64,000 nucleotides of DNA from Diphasiastrum complanatum (taxonomy: Eukaryota; Streptophyta; Lycopodiopsida; Lycopodiales; Lycopodiaceae): NCBI GenBank assembly GCA_029204225.1, contig CM055095.1, positions 42,187,723-42,251,722 on the forward strand, written 5' to 3'. Position numbers and translations under genes: made by a program. The notes below the pieces were generated by a model. The model was given only the letters and a program-made list of their open reading frames with translations. It had not been told where the DNA came from and made no database searches. Positions 24,060-38,315 of this stretch are shown here, piece by piece. The number at the start of each line of letters is the position of its first letter. The first letter of the stretch is position 1.

Positions 24060-24290
24060 AATTGAAGTTGGAACTAGATTGAGAGGAGTATGAGGTGCTA
24101 GATTAGCAAACATGCTTTTAATTTCTGTAAATAGTTTATCTCATTTCGTTTGCATGTTGTTTAAAGTTTGTTTTAAATTACCGACCTTAGCTTCTAACTT
24201 GTGATATTGTTCTTTAGAAACAAAATCATTTTCATTAAACGTCTCAAATTTCCAACTACGTCCAAGCTCGTCAATGCTGTTTCCTGGGAA
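24060..24290 (-). pseudogene. Unidentified coding relic with coiled-coil look
   Basis: The minus strand reads SIDELGRSWKFETFNENDF and VSKEQYHKLEAKVGNLKQTL across most of the stretch, with heptad-like Leu spacing in the second part. I cannot name a family. It is adjacent and opposite to the DUF7869-type relic, so it may be part of the same or another transposon-like unit. Confidence 0.35.
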
Positions 24291-24292
24291 AA

Positions 24293-25929
24293 TTGGATTT
24301 TCCTAGGGAGTCGTCATGTCGAAGTTTGAAGAGAGTAGCAAAAAATGTAAGACAAACCAAAGGAAAAAGAGGAGCAAAGACTTGGCTCTTTTTTTTAATC
24401 CCACTCGTTAATCATCCCAATGTTCGAAATGATCCAAATTTGATGATCACCATTGTACATAAGATAATTTGCAAATTTGGTGAAAATCTTCCAGAAATAC
24501 TTTATTTGTAGCTTGACAACACTGTTAGGGAAAATAAAAACGAAACTGTTTTGGCATACTTGTCTATTCTAGTGGAGAATTTTTTTTTCAAAAAAGTAAA
24601 AATAGGATTTTTGTTGGTAGGACATACTTACAATCAAATTGATCAAATGTTTAGTTGCTTTTCTAAGAGGTTGAGATGCAAGATAGCATTTTCATTACCA
24701 GTGCTTCAAAGCATTGTTGAGAAATTGTATGTGCCAAAGCCAAACGTGTCATTAATCAGACACACATATGATTTTCATGATTATGTTAAGGCGTCCCATG
24801 AAACAGAGTGATGTGTAGCTAGTATCAATGATATTAGCTTTCATCACCAGTTTAAAATCAAATGTAATGAATCCAATATTATATTATTATGGGGCAAACT
24901 ATTTTCAAATTCAGTTTCGTGGCTACCTCTTGAAGGAGTTTGATTTTTGCTTAACATTCCATCGACTCAAATCAAGCTTGTTGTGTTGTCTCCCTTGAAG
25001 TCCTTGATAGAAGAACAAAAGGCGCAAAGAGAACATCGTGAGATAGATCCATTTGCCTCCTTAAATTTTTTGGAATCAAGTATTCAAGCAGCTTATCATT
25101 TTTTTGATGAGTTTGATCAGCATTGGTGGATGGACTTTTTTGAGGAACAAAAAATCAGTTTGCTCAATCTCGAACATACATCAACAACTGATGAATTTCA
25201 TTGGCCTCATAAATTAGGAACATCAACTACAACTGTCGAACCTTCAGATCTTCCTCGAGATAATGATTTCTTGCAGCTTGTGCAAGGTGAGGAACATGAA
25301 CTTTATGTGGGCTCAAGGAAGAATAGGCAAAGTGTAAAAGCTGCAAAAATGAAATGGCAAGGTGATTTTTTTTGAATGAAATCCAAATTAGAAGTCTTGT
25401 TGCACTTCTAGCTTCAGAAAACAATGAAGGACATCCATTTTGGATTGCCAAAGTACTTGATTTTATTCAAAATAGCAATCAAACAAAAGTACTACGTGTC
25501 CATTGGTTGCTTACGACTTCAACGAATGCTTTTTTGAGAAGGTACGAACTCGAAATGTTGCAAGTAGATCCAAAGGGCAAGAGAAAGAGATTGCCAAAAA
25601 ATCAACCAAGAGTCGACGATTTGAATCTACAAGATGCAGATGTTTTGGCATTTAATTTTGAATTAACAATGACCAATCATCACGAAAGTCAACAATACTA
25701 TATTGAAAGAACGACTTGGATTACTTGAAAAACCATCATCCTCCACTCGTCATCAATAGAGAAAAGTTGATTTACAAGGTTTTTTGTCAACATTAGACGT
25801 GGATTCTGAGGAAGACATGCCAGTTGACTCTGATGAAAAAGACGGGTCTTCCACTTCATCAGCTGAAAATGAGAGTGTTGAGAATATGTCAAGTTCTGAA
25901 TTGAGAGGCATCAGTGAAAATTCCTCTTA
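24293..25929 (+). pseudogene. DUF7869-domain protein relic, N-terminally truncated
   Basis: The first part reads LPEILYL, LDNTVRENKN, FKKVKIGFLLVGHTYNQIDQ and MFSCFSKRL. This is the signature of the DUF7869 domain (canonical LDN..RENKN, then VGHTHEDIDQMFSR), which has an RNase H-like, possibly integrase-related character and is amplified in many plants. The C-terminal part (25372-25728) contains HPFWIAKVLDF and TKVLRVHWLL, resembling a BAH- or chromo-barrel-like reader module, and ends in an acidic Ser/Glu-rich tail stopping at 25929. Breaks: a stop between ILYL and LDN (24509-24511), stops after the MFS block and near 24942, a shift at the T-run near 25366, and another shift near 25730. The N-terminal zinc region is missing. 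Function is unknown; it may be transposon-derived. Confidence 0.65.
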
Positions 25930-25959
25930 ATTTATGTGTTATGTATTAGTTATGTTTCA

Positions 25960-25965
<6 letters not shown>

Positions 25966-26045
<80 letters not shown>
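25966..26045. repeat. (GA)40 microsatellite
   Basis: Uninterrupted GA dinucleotides, 37 bp past the stop codon of the DUF7869 relic. Confidence 0.98.
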
Positions 26046-29020
<2,975 letters not shown>

Positions 29021-29213
29021 AAAATCACATGATACATGTGAGTTTCAATTTGGACCCAACTTTGAAAGTTTAGACTAAGTTTAATAACTTGACATTGTGG
29101 CCTCAAGTTTTATTTAATTAATAATAAGGCCCAAGTCTTTTACTCTATTTACAACTTGACTTGCGTGCTCATTGGGCCATGAGCTTATAAACGCAGGATG
29201 CCACGACCTTCGC
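29021..29213 (+). repeat. Dispersed repeat S, copy 1
   Basis: Nearly identical, in opposite orientation, to 61521-61713. It contains AATAATAAGGCCCAAGTC and a CTTATAAACGCAGGATGCC stretch with a TATA-like word. Weaker similarity continues to a CCCCAACA word near 29270. It may be part of a small LTR element; no coding part. Confidence 0.85.
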
Positions 29214-29437
29214 AACTATTTCTACTTCTGATTTTATTAATTTACAATTTGTTGGAAGTAACCCCAACAGGACCCATGGCTTGAAGTAGTGCCGGTCACT
29301 CGACACTCTGCCAGTTCAATACAAAGTTCTCGTGGTTCAAATCTGATGGATGAGATATCCGGTGACGTCTTCCATGAATTCCAATCGTTCTAGATTTTTC
29401 TTGTTTTTATGAATAAGGAATGACTTATGTACACCGG

Positions 29438-30480
29438 TTAGCCAAGCTTGGTCAATTCACTGTTGGAGTCTGCTTGGTCAGGGATCACTGAGTAAGCTCG
29501 CTCTATAGTACACTCCGCCACTAGTAGTTGGCCTTCAACTTTTTTCGAGACCAAGGTAGTATTGGGATCAAAACAAACAGCCAACAAAAAGTTGTCCCAT
29601 TTGGTCGGGACTCCCATCAAAAATTCTAAGTCTCGGGCATATGTTGTGGCCACGTGGACTATTGGATCTAGGCAGGTGAGAAATTGTTGTAAAAACTGAA
29701 CGAGAGACCTCATGTCATCTACGTCCATTTGCCACCCATATTGTGATTCTATCTTCAGCCAATTCCTGGTGTTGATTGTGATTTTGTCCAAGAAGGTGCC
29801 ACACTCTGCCCATTTAGATCTTCGAGGGTAGGGGAGGTAGTGGGAGTTGACCTGTAACTGTCTGGATTGGTGACATATGCCCTGATGGCCACAGGGTCCT
29901 ATTCAAACAATCTTTTGTGCCATTTTGGCTAAGCGCCTAAGGTTGGAATATAGGCCAACTCATTGCCCTTGATCTCCTTGATTCTTATTGAAAGCTGCCA
30001 GCCGCCGCAAGAGGGTTCATGTGGAAACTACACCAGATAGAAGTTGATTTCGTCCTCTATCGAGGTTGGCTTTCTGAATGCATGTTTGCTGGTGGAGATC
30101 GATCTCGAGCCCTGTGAGGATGAGACTTCTGTCTGGCTCGTATCTGGGCCTGTATTTTGCCCCTTGGTGTCAGCTCCTGTGGTGTCTTGGGGCCCCTGAT
30201 CTTGTGCACCCAAGCCATGATCTGGACTGCTTGCCCTTGCTACTTGTTTACCCTTGTCTTGGCTAGAGCTGACCTGTGCAGCATCGAAGACAAGTGACGT
30301 TGGAATTACCATAGGGACTGGTTGGGATTTCTGCTCCATGACCCTTTGACAAGCCTTGAGGGCTTGCTTGGCCTGGGCACTTGCTCTATATTTGTCAAAC
30401 TTCGTCTGGTAGTTGTTCAAGGTCTGGCTATAAACCTGCACCTGATGCAGGAATAAGGTCATTTCTACCTGAGTCAGCGA
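29438..30480 (-). pseudogene. Unidentified coding relic, gag-like composition
   Basis: Two long minus-strand frames with protein-like composition. The upstream one contains YQTKFDKYRASAQAKQALKA, then a Ser/Gln/Asp/Thr-rich low-complexity stretch. The downstream one contains NTRNWLKIESQYGWQMDVDD and LVQFLQQFLTCLDP. A helical N-part plus a disordered polar region resembles a retroelement gag, but I recognise no family, protease or polymerase. It is broken, with a few breaks. Confidence 0.4.
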
Positions 30481-30482
30481 CC

Positions 30483-30850
30483 AAAATATCATGTGGATAG
30501 TCAAAGTGGAATCCAACTAGCAAGAATTTAGGTTTACCATGGTTGTACAAAACATATCAAAGTGAGGTATCACTTCATTTATGAGAGACTTCTAAGTGAA
30601 GATATTAGTGTTTGACATTGTAGGTGTGAAGAACAACTAGCGGATCACATATTCACAACAAACCCTTATGTAAAGATAAGTTTGAGGAGGTTAGGGAAAC
30701 ACTCTCCATAGTTAAAGTTAGCTAGTTTCTGAGGGATGATGTTAGAGTTAAAATATCTTCTCATTTTTGTGGTTAAGATAAGCTTAAGTTATCTTAGCAC
30801 ATGTGTCATTGTATATTTGCTATATTTGGACCCATTGAATGTGTGACATT
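30483..30850 (+). mobile_element. Copia 3' end: RNase H tail and LTR start (repeat T, copy 1)
   Basis: The plus strand carries the end of copia RNase H (RCEEHLADHIFTTNPYVKIS-like), a purine stretch, and an LTR start TGTTAGAGTTAAAATATC near 30741. The same ~370 bp recurs in direct orientation at 56781-57150. It is a broken fossil. Confidence 0.75.
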
Positions 30851-32574
30851 GTAATAGACACTTGTCGACTTAATATGATGAGCACATATAGTGTTTATGC
30901 CAATCTCTCTCAGTTTTGTGGTGATCAATTTGTCTATAATTGTTGCCTAAATCCATGTGATTATGTTGTCAATTTTGACTTATTGTCAAACTATTTTGTA
31001 GGCCTCCAAGTCGGCCTTAAGTCGCTATTTGCTTAAGTTTCATAGGTTCAACCATCACGAGAGATATATGATAATAATAAATACAATAAAGAGTTAATGA
31101 GAGAACTAAAGCTCAATGCGCAATTTCTTTGAAACTTGGGAGCACACGTGATAGAATGTTCCATGGAAGAGCATGTGAATGATGTCACTATGTGCAATCA
31201 TTTTGAGATAAATGAAAATTATGTATTTGTAAAACAATGATGTTCAATCATAACAACGTAGCCTCACGATCTTATCGCATCATACATCATTCAACTCTAC
31301 CTTGACAACATGATTTATGCCTCACACATTTATTTGCCTCCCATCTTTCCATTTGGAGTCATTTACTACTCTCCTATGAAAGCTAAATTATTTAGCTCAC
31401 ATGTGATACCTCAATAGTACCTTCACGGTTCCTTTGATTGGATGGTAGGCATGGATGATGCTCTACACTCCTAACTTAAATGACTCTATTCATTCGATGT
31501 GCAAATGTTAGGTTCAACAATGCTCACCATGTTACATAAATTTAAAGCTTTTGTGGCTTGTTGTATCATAGCACCTTGATCATTGATATTGTTTTGAGAA
31601 ATGATTATAGTGAAACTCATGTTGAGTGTTATTCACAGTCACATCTTGCCTTATAGTGAATGCAACCCTCGCTTCAAAGATGAGGAAGAAATCAACTAAG
31701 CTAGATTGACATAAGAAGCTGAAAGAGATAAAACTTTAATATATGCTAGATAGAACCTGAGAAATCCAATGATGAAAACACTCCAGAACATCAACAAACC
31801 GAGTCGAGAAACCAGAAATGGGTTCAGTGTATCTTTATAACATAGAAAAATAGTTTCTCGATTATGAACCAATTCTGTAGGCAAGATTCTAGAATCATAG
31901 CTAAGATATTCACTACCATAACCAATATTGACAACTATTTAAGAAATTTTCCTATTTTACGGTACGTTTCATGATAACAACGCAACATGATTGCTTCCTA
32001 AACTTAGTTACATGTCCCCTTAAGAAGTGTTTTGAAAAAAACCTCCTTTGGTGGGAAACTTGTTTTTCAATGAATGGCTATGATCTGTGCACATTATAGG
32101 GATTCAATCTAGCGGTGAGCATTTGTAAATACCAGTGCACTAAGAGGTACTGATATTTCTATAAAAGGGAAGATGACTACAACCCTAAGTTTCACTCTTC
32201 CTGCTCTCTCCCTCTCTTTCTACCTTAGCTCTCTTGGCTTGCTTCTCTACTGCAACCATTGCTGCTTGGAGGAGAGGAGATCTGAGAAAACCATTGGAAG
32301 AGTAGTCATGTGAAGGAAACTTCAATCAAAGGTAAGAAGCTATCGATTGTTGGCTTTTGGAAAAAAGCATCTGCTAGCCATGTTGTATAGCGAGTAATAG
32401 TCACAAGATGTGATTATCATAGATTGGTATTGTGTTCTGGCTTCCAAATACTTGTTGAAAGCTTTTTCAAAAAGGTGATGTCTCAGCCGTGAATTTAGTC
32501 ACATGTATGACATGCATCCTTTCATGTTGAATATTGTCTCTTGATAGCGAATTGGCACAAAATACTTCTGATCA
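30851..32574. other. No recognisable gene
   Basis: The left part is probably the rest of the family T LTR, with undefined end. Beyond it only short unrelated open frames are visible on both strands. Confidence 0.45.
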
Positions 32575-33045
32575 ATAACATATATGTGAGCTTAAGGTGT
32601 TGAGGTGATTCAAAACACTATCTGCATCAAACATTTTGAGAGTGAAGAATTTCTTCCTCAGATGAAGCTTGGAAGTAACCTCTCTAATGTCGTTGAGAGT
32701 TTCTAGGATGTCCCATGCATCCTTAGCAGTCTGACCAACATAGTATCCTTGATGTTGAGGGTGATCATGGCAAATGCTTTGCCATCTCTCAGTCTCCACT
32801 TAATGATGATGGTTGTATCACCTTCTGGTTTGAGCTCTGTGCCATCAATAATGTCCCACAGTTCTTTGGCTGGAAGTATAACCTTCATCTTGAATTTCCA
32901 GAGATGGTAGTTATCTCCATCGAGTTTGTCAATAAGAGATGAACTAGATGATGAATCCATTCTGGTTAGACTAGATTGTTGGTAGAAACAAGACTAATAA
33001 TCCGAAGTAGAAATGCAGATTACTGAAATGCCCGCTCTGATACCA

Positions 33046-34062
33046 TGTCATAAAATCACATGTGTGAGCGGTAACGGAAGCTCGAGGATTTGAGCGTGGT
33101 GTGTAGGAACGGAAACGCAACAATTAGCAGCATAAATATTCAAGTAGAAGAATTCATACAAATTGTGCAAATGAACGACACAGTAGTGAGACAAAAATTG
33201 CACTCTGATTAATATCAATAGTGAGTACAATGGCTTGAAGTAATAACTACAGCTTGCTGAGTGTGATAACACTAGCTACAAAAAACTTTGATTGAGAAAA
33301 AAATTCAATTTTACACTTACATAACTTGATTCAGCTAGTATATATATTTACAAGTGTCAAGAGAAATATCTTATGCCTTAACTGCCATTTACTCCAGTTT
33401 TGTATCTGTACAAAGTTGTTAACCTCCCTTAGGATATTTGTTTGTCCAACTGTTTTAGAGTTGATGATAAGTTGGCGACGTCAGTCTGCCAAAGTAGCGA
33501 AAACACGAAAAACCTGAAAAACCCAAAAAATCCGAAGGTTCCCTTTAGACTGGAGGTATGCAAATCATAAAGGTGCCCTTAGACTTAAGGTTTGTAAATC
33601 CTAAAGGTGTCCTTAGATTTAAGACAACGAAGAAGACAAAAAAGGTGAAAAAGCGAAAAAGTGCCTTAGACTAAAGGCAACGAAAAAGCAGAAGGTGTCT
33701 TAGACTAAAGACAACAAAAAAGTCGAAGGTGCCTTAGATTAAAGACATCAAAAAAACTGAAAAAGCCGAAGGTGCCTTACAGTGGTTTTTAAGGCATTCT
33801 GGCTACTTTGTCGCATTTTTCACGAAGGTGCAAAAAAGGAGAAGGTGCCTTAAGAATGGTTTCTAAGGCATTCTGGCCACTTGGCCATGTGTCGCTTTTT
33901 TCACTAAGGTTCGAAAAAAGGCTAACGTGTCAAAAAATGGTTAAGGCAAAAAGAATCTCAAAGGGAAAAATGTGAAGGTCCGAAATATGTAGTCAGCCTT
34001 CGTTTTTCAGGATGCTCATTAGTTGAACGATTTGTTTAAGGCTGAGCATAAAAAATCTAACA
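33046..34062 (-). repeat. Full LTR of family A with internal tandem repeats
   Basis: 1017 bp; on the minus strand it starts TGTTAGATTTTTTATGC and ends TTTTATGACA. A polypurine tract lies on its upstream side and a primer site on its downstream side. Between about 33530 and 33790 it contains a tandem series with units of ~34-40 bp (GAAGGTGCCTTAGACTAAAG-like), followed by two ~65-bp repeats with GGCATTCTGGC. The solo copy at 61996-62791 has fewer such units. Confidence 0.75.
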
Positions 34063-34251
34063 CTCCTCCTTGATGTGGATCCTGAAAAACTTTGATCTTC
34101 AGATTTAACATATCGTTAAATATGAGATGAAGCTCCTTTTGATAGAGCTAATATGCATTTTTAATCCTTCAATAAATTCAGATTATTACTAAATAGTAAC
34201 ATATCATCTACATAAAAGGTGATGATTATGAAGGGATTCGATACAGCCTGG

Positions 34252-34901
34252 TGTGAAAGATTCAACTAGTTTCATCACATTTTGCAATATCTCCATATTT
34301 GGCATATTGAGGCCAAAACTTGTTTTAGACTTAGAGGTTGACTTTTCAAAGTTCATTAGTCTAAATTTCATTTGAATAAACACTTTTTGAAAGTGTGGGA
34401 AAGATAGAATGCGAGTTTGAGTAGATTCAATTTGAATAAGTTGGGTACATTGAATCTAGACCCAAAATTGGCAGGGTTAGCATTTTGGTGGGAAAGCCAA
34501 GTGGCCAAATAGGGTTTGGACCTGCTATAAAAGGATGTAACTCCTGGAGAGAGTCATCTTCTCTCTTCTCTATCTTATTTCATGCTTATACATGGTTCTC
34601 TTGGGTTCTACTATCCATTGGTGCACTATCTTGGTGATTGCTTGCAATTCTATGTGTAGAATGATCTATATTTGCTATTTTTGGATTCACACGTGTGAAA
34701 TACAGTAGCTTGCTGATTTTGTACAGACAGCAACAGTACATAATCATTTCATTCAAGTTTGATCAAGTTCTATTAATGTTTGCATCTCAAATTGTGTGTA
34801 GATGCTGATTTTTCTACATTGGTGAAGTTGGTAGTGTATTTCTCTTTCTAACCAAAGATCATTCAAGTAGATTGGATCTTAAGGATCTAAAATCTTTCAC
34901 A
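34252..34901 (+). repeat. 5' LTR of element G
   Basis: Starts TGTGAAAGATTCAACTAG, ends ATCTTTCACA, with TATAAAAGG at 34526-34534 as likely promoter. Confidence 0.95.
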
Positions 34902-34913
34902 TGGTATCAGAGC
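34902..34913 (+). promoter_or_regulatory. Primer-binding site, initiator-Met tRNA
   Basis: TGGTATCAGAGC directly follows the 5' LTR, the usual primer site of plant copia elements. Confidence 0.9.
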
Positions 34914-35501
34914 TTGTGTTTCAGGTTATGAAGGAGGAAATCAGATCTATCAATGATTTGGTGAAGATATCAAGTCTAGAGCATGCTAGAGAGGATTCTA
35001 CACCAAAATCGGATTTTTTGCTTTTGTAGATTGGATCTTTTGTAGATCAAAATACTAAATAGGTCAATATACTTGTTCAATTCCATTTTTTGAATTCACA
35101 TGCTAGATTTGGCCGATTTTTGGATCATTGGTTCAGCGTAAGTGGTGGCTTATAGATTGCATATCAAATTTTCAGCATTTGCATGTAGATTTGGAATAGT
35201 CAATTTTTTGTGATTTTGTCAAAACCCTAATTTTGATTGGATCTCTAGATAGTGAAGTTGTTGGACTTCATTTGAGTGTGTTTCAATCTTAGGAAGTGGC
35301 AAAAGTCATTAGATTGAGGATAGATCATAGGTTGATCAAGATTCCATGATTCTATGTGTTGATTTGCTTGGATAAGTGCTAGAAGAGAATTTGTGAGATA
35401 GTTTCAAATATTGGTGATTTCTTTTGAAAGCATTTGTTGTTGTTCAAACGAGTGCTTTGTGCATTGAAACCGGTTGAAAGAGAAGATCGGGTCATTGCTA
35501 C

Positions 35502-37670
35502 ATGGCAACCTCAATTGGAGTCATGTTGGAAGCCAATGATAGGCTTACCTCAAGTAACTATTCATTATGGAAAGTGAGGATGGAGTCACTTCTTGAGATG
35601 AATGATGTTTTGGATATTGTTGTAGGTTTGGAGGAGAGACCAGCAACACAACAAGATCAATTGAGGTATGACAAGAGGGCCAAGAAGGCTCTACACATGA
35701 TAAAGATGAATGTTACCAATGAACTTCTCAAGGAAGTTGGTAAGTGCACATCATCTTTGGAAGCTTGGAATTCATTGAAGAAGCTTTATGAATCCAAGTC
35801 TACTTCTAGAGTGTTGACTCTAAGAAGGCAAATCTTTTCTTGTTTGCAAAATAATGAAGAAAGTCCAAGTACTTTTGTTTTGAGAATGAAAGCATTGAAT
35901 GATGAGTTAGCTTGCATAGATGAAAGCATTAAGGAAGGAGAGCTTATTCAAGTGATTCTTAATGGCTTGTTGGATGCTCATGCTAACATTGTTCAAAGTA
36001 TTGCTATTCAAAAGACTTTGCCAAGTTTGATGGATTTTCAAGAGATCTTGATCAATGAGGAATATAGGCTTCTAGCAAGAAATGGATCTACATCGACACT
36101 TCAAGAGGATGCTATGTTCACAAAGGGCAAATTCAAGGGCAAAACCAAAAGCAAGTGGTCTAAAGGGCAAGATCAAGTGGATGCTTCTTCAAGTGGCAAA
36201 AAGAAGGATAGATCAAAGCTCAAGCGCTTATATTGTGGCATCAAAGGACACTTTGCAAGTGAGTGCTACAAGAAGAAGAGAGATCAAGGAGACAAGCAAG
36301 GTAATCGTACTCTTGATGAGGATGGTTTGGATGTGCAAGATGAAAATGATGATGCTTTTGTGATGTCTTCATGTATGCTTGCTACTGATGGAGATCTAGA
36401 TCCTTGGTGGATTGATAGTGGAGCAAGTTCACACTTGACCTTTCACAAAGAGTACTTCACTTCTTTGTTGGCATATGGAGATGACAAGAGGGTGATCTAC
36501 ACGACCAATGATGGTGAGTGTACAATCAAAGGGATTGACACAATTCCTATTTCTCTCTCTACAAATAGGAATGTTCATTTGGAGGATGTCTTGTTTATTC
36601 CATCTATTAACAAGAATTTGCTTAGTGTGAGTCAAATGCTAAGTAAGGGCCTCAAGGTGGACTTTGATGGAGATGCTTATTTGATCAAAAGGAAGGATGT
36701 CTTGATTGGAAAAGGTAAAAGGCAAGGGAAGTTGTTCAAACTTGATGCTTGTGTTATTGCTAACCAAGTTGGATGTGTTGCAAGGGAGCAAATTTCTATT
36801 CAAGAGGTTTGGCACAAAAGGATGGGACACCTCAACTTCAAGTCATTGGAGGTAATGGCAAGGAAGAAGGTTGTGATTGGTCTTCCAAGTTCCTTAAGTA
36901 ATGACAAGCATGTTTGTGAGTCTTGTGCTTTGTCTAAGTCACATAGACTACCTTATACTAGATCTATTTCTAGATCTACAAAGTCTTTTCAACTTGTACA
37001 TTCGGATATTCATGGATTTACTACAATTAGCAATAGTGGAGCTAAGATGTATGTAACATTCATTGATGATTTTAGTAGATTTTGTTGGATCTATCTACTA
37101 AAGAGCAAGGATGAAGTGTATGATGTCTTTGTCAAGTTCAAGAATGCAAGGGAGAACCAATTCTCCACAAAGATCAAGTGCTTGAGAGGTGACAATGGTG
37201 GTGAGTACATATCTAACAAGTTCAAGGCCTTTTGTGATGAGCATGGGATCAAGAGGGAGTATACAACATCAAGGACCCCACAACAAAATGGAGTGGCTGA
37301 AAGGAAGAATAGAACTTTATGTGAAAGTGCTAAAGCTATGAGGTTAAGTGCTAATCTTGACAAACCATTTTGGGATCAAGCTTTGTTGTGTGCCAATTTC
37401 TTGTGCAATAGGTGGCCGAGTGCTATTTTGGATGGAAGGACACCTTTTGAGATGCTATTCAAGAGGAGGCCGAGTGTCAACTTTCTAAGAACCTTTGGAT
37501 GCACATGCTATGTCAACATTACTCTTGATGATAGGAACAAGGAGGATCCATCTTCAAGAAGAGGTATTTTTGTTGGATATAGTGAGATGAGTAAAGCCTA
37601 CAAGGTTTATAGGACTTCACTTGGAGTATTATCAAAGTCTATGCTAAAACTAGTTGAAGAGGGAGTGTGA
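35502..37670 (+). CDS. Copia gag-protease-integrase polyprotein of element G
   Basis: 722 residues. Residues ~15-200 are a UBN2-type gag (SSNYSLWKVRMESLLEMND). A basic stretch and a zinc-knuckle-like segment (~245-260, CGIKGHFASEC) follow. The protease active site is near 307 (DPWWIDSGASSHLTF). Integrase has its zinc region (~435-490, WHKRMGHLNFKSL, CESCALSKSH), a core with HSDIHG, FIDDFSRFCWIYLL and RGDNGGEYISNKF, and the TPQQNGVAERKNRTL block (~600). The last part is the hinge (GIFVGYSEMSKAYKVY), and the frame ends at the purine tract and LTR start. As an element-encoded protein it would form particles and integrate cDNA; it is kept here only as a fossil description. Confidence 0.9.
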   Translation: MATSIGVMLEANDRLTSSNYSLWKVRMESLLEMNDVLDIVVGLEERPATQQDQLRYDKRAKKALHMIKMNVTNELLKEVGKCTSSLEAWNSLKKLYESKSTSRVLTLRRQIFSCLQNNEESPSTFVLRMKALNDELACIDESIKEGELIQVILNGLLDAHANIVQSIAIQKTLPSLMDFQEILINEEYRLLARNGSTSTLQEDAMFTKGKFKGKTKSKWSKGQDQVDASSSGKKKDRSKLKRLYCGIKGHFASECYKKKRDQGDKQGNRTLDEDGLDVQDENDDAFVMSSCMLATDGDLDPWWIDSGASSHLTFHKEYFTSLLAYGDDKRVIYTTNDGECTIKGIDTIPISLSTNRNVHLEDVLFIPSINKNLLSVSQMLSKGLKVDFDGDAYLIKRKDVLIGKGKRQGKLFKLDACVIANQVGCVAREQISIQEVWHKRMGHLNFKSLEVMARKKVVIGLPSSLSNDKHVCESCALSKSHRLPYTRSISRSTKSFQLVHSDIHGFTTISNSGAKMYVTFIDDFSRFCWIYLLKSKDEVYDVFVKFKNARENQFSTKIKCLRGDNGGEYISNKFKAFCDEHGIKREYTTSRTPQQNGVAERKNRTLCESAKAMRLSANLDKPFWDQALLCANFLCNRWPSAILDGRTPFEMLFKRRPSVNFLRTFGCTCYVNITLDDRNKEDPSSRRGIFVGYSEMSKAYKVYRTSLGVLSKSMLKLVEEGV

Positions 37671-38315
37671 AAGATTCAACTAGTTTCATCACATTTTGCA
37701 ATATTTTCATATTTGGCATATTGAGGCCAAAACTTGTTTTAGACTTAGAGGTTGACTTTTCAAAGTTCATTACTCTAAATTTCATTTGAATAAATACTTT
37801 TTGAAAGTGTGGGAAAGATAGAATGCGGGTTTGAGTAGATTCAATTTGAATAAGTTGGGTACATTGAATCTAGAACCAAAATTGGTAGGGTTAGCATTTT
37901 GGTGGGAAAGCCAAGTGGCCAAATAGGGTTTGGACCTGTTATAAAAGGATGTAACTCGTGGAGAGAGTCATCTTCTCTCTTCTCTATCTCATTTCATGCT
38001 TATACATGGTTCTCTTGGGTTCTACTATCCATTGGTGCACTATCTTGGTGATTGCTTGCAATTCTATGTGTAGAATGATCTATATTTGTTATTTTTGGAT
38101 CCACACATGTGAAATACAGTAGCTTGCTGGTTTTGTATGGACGGCAACAATACATAATCATTTCATTCAAGTTTGATCAAGTTCTATTAGTGTTTGCATC
38201 TCAAATTGTGTGTAGATGCTGATTTTTCTACATTGGTGAAATTGGTAGTGTATTTCTCTTTCTAACCAAAGATCATTCAAGTAGATTGGATCTTAAGGAT
38301 CTGAAATCTTTCACA
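37666..38315 (+). repeat. 3' LTR of element G
   Basis: 650 bp, same ends as the 5' copy, followed by the CCTGG target duplication. About 21 differences from the 5' LTR by eye. Confidence 0.95.

Larger units (their letters stand above)
34252..38315 (+). mobile_element. LTR-complete copia element (family G), gag-protease-integrase only
   Basis: 4064 bp with two 650-bp LTRs (34252-34901, 37666-38315), TG...CA ends, a 5-bp target duplication CCTGG (34247-34251, 38316-38320), a primer site TGGTATCAGAGC at 34902-34913 and a purine tract just before 37666. A single open frame fills most of the interior. The parts seen are gag, protease and integrase; RT and RNase H parts are not seen, so it must depend on another element's RT. 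By eye about 21 of 650 LTR positions differ (~3%), i.e. roughly 1-1.5 million years at the grass LTR rate of 1.3e-8, longer if this lineage evolves slowly. It lies inside the family A chain. A TATAAAAGG box is at 34526-34534 in the 5' LTR. Confidence 0.93.
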
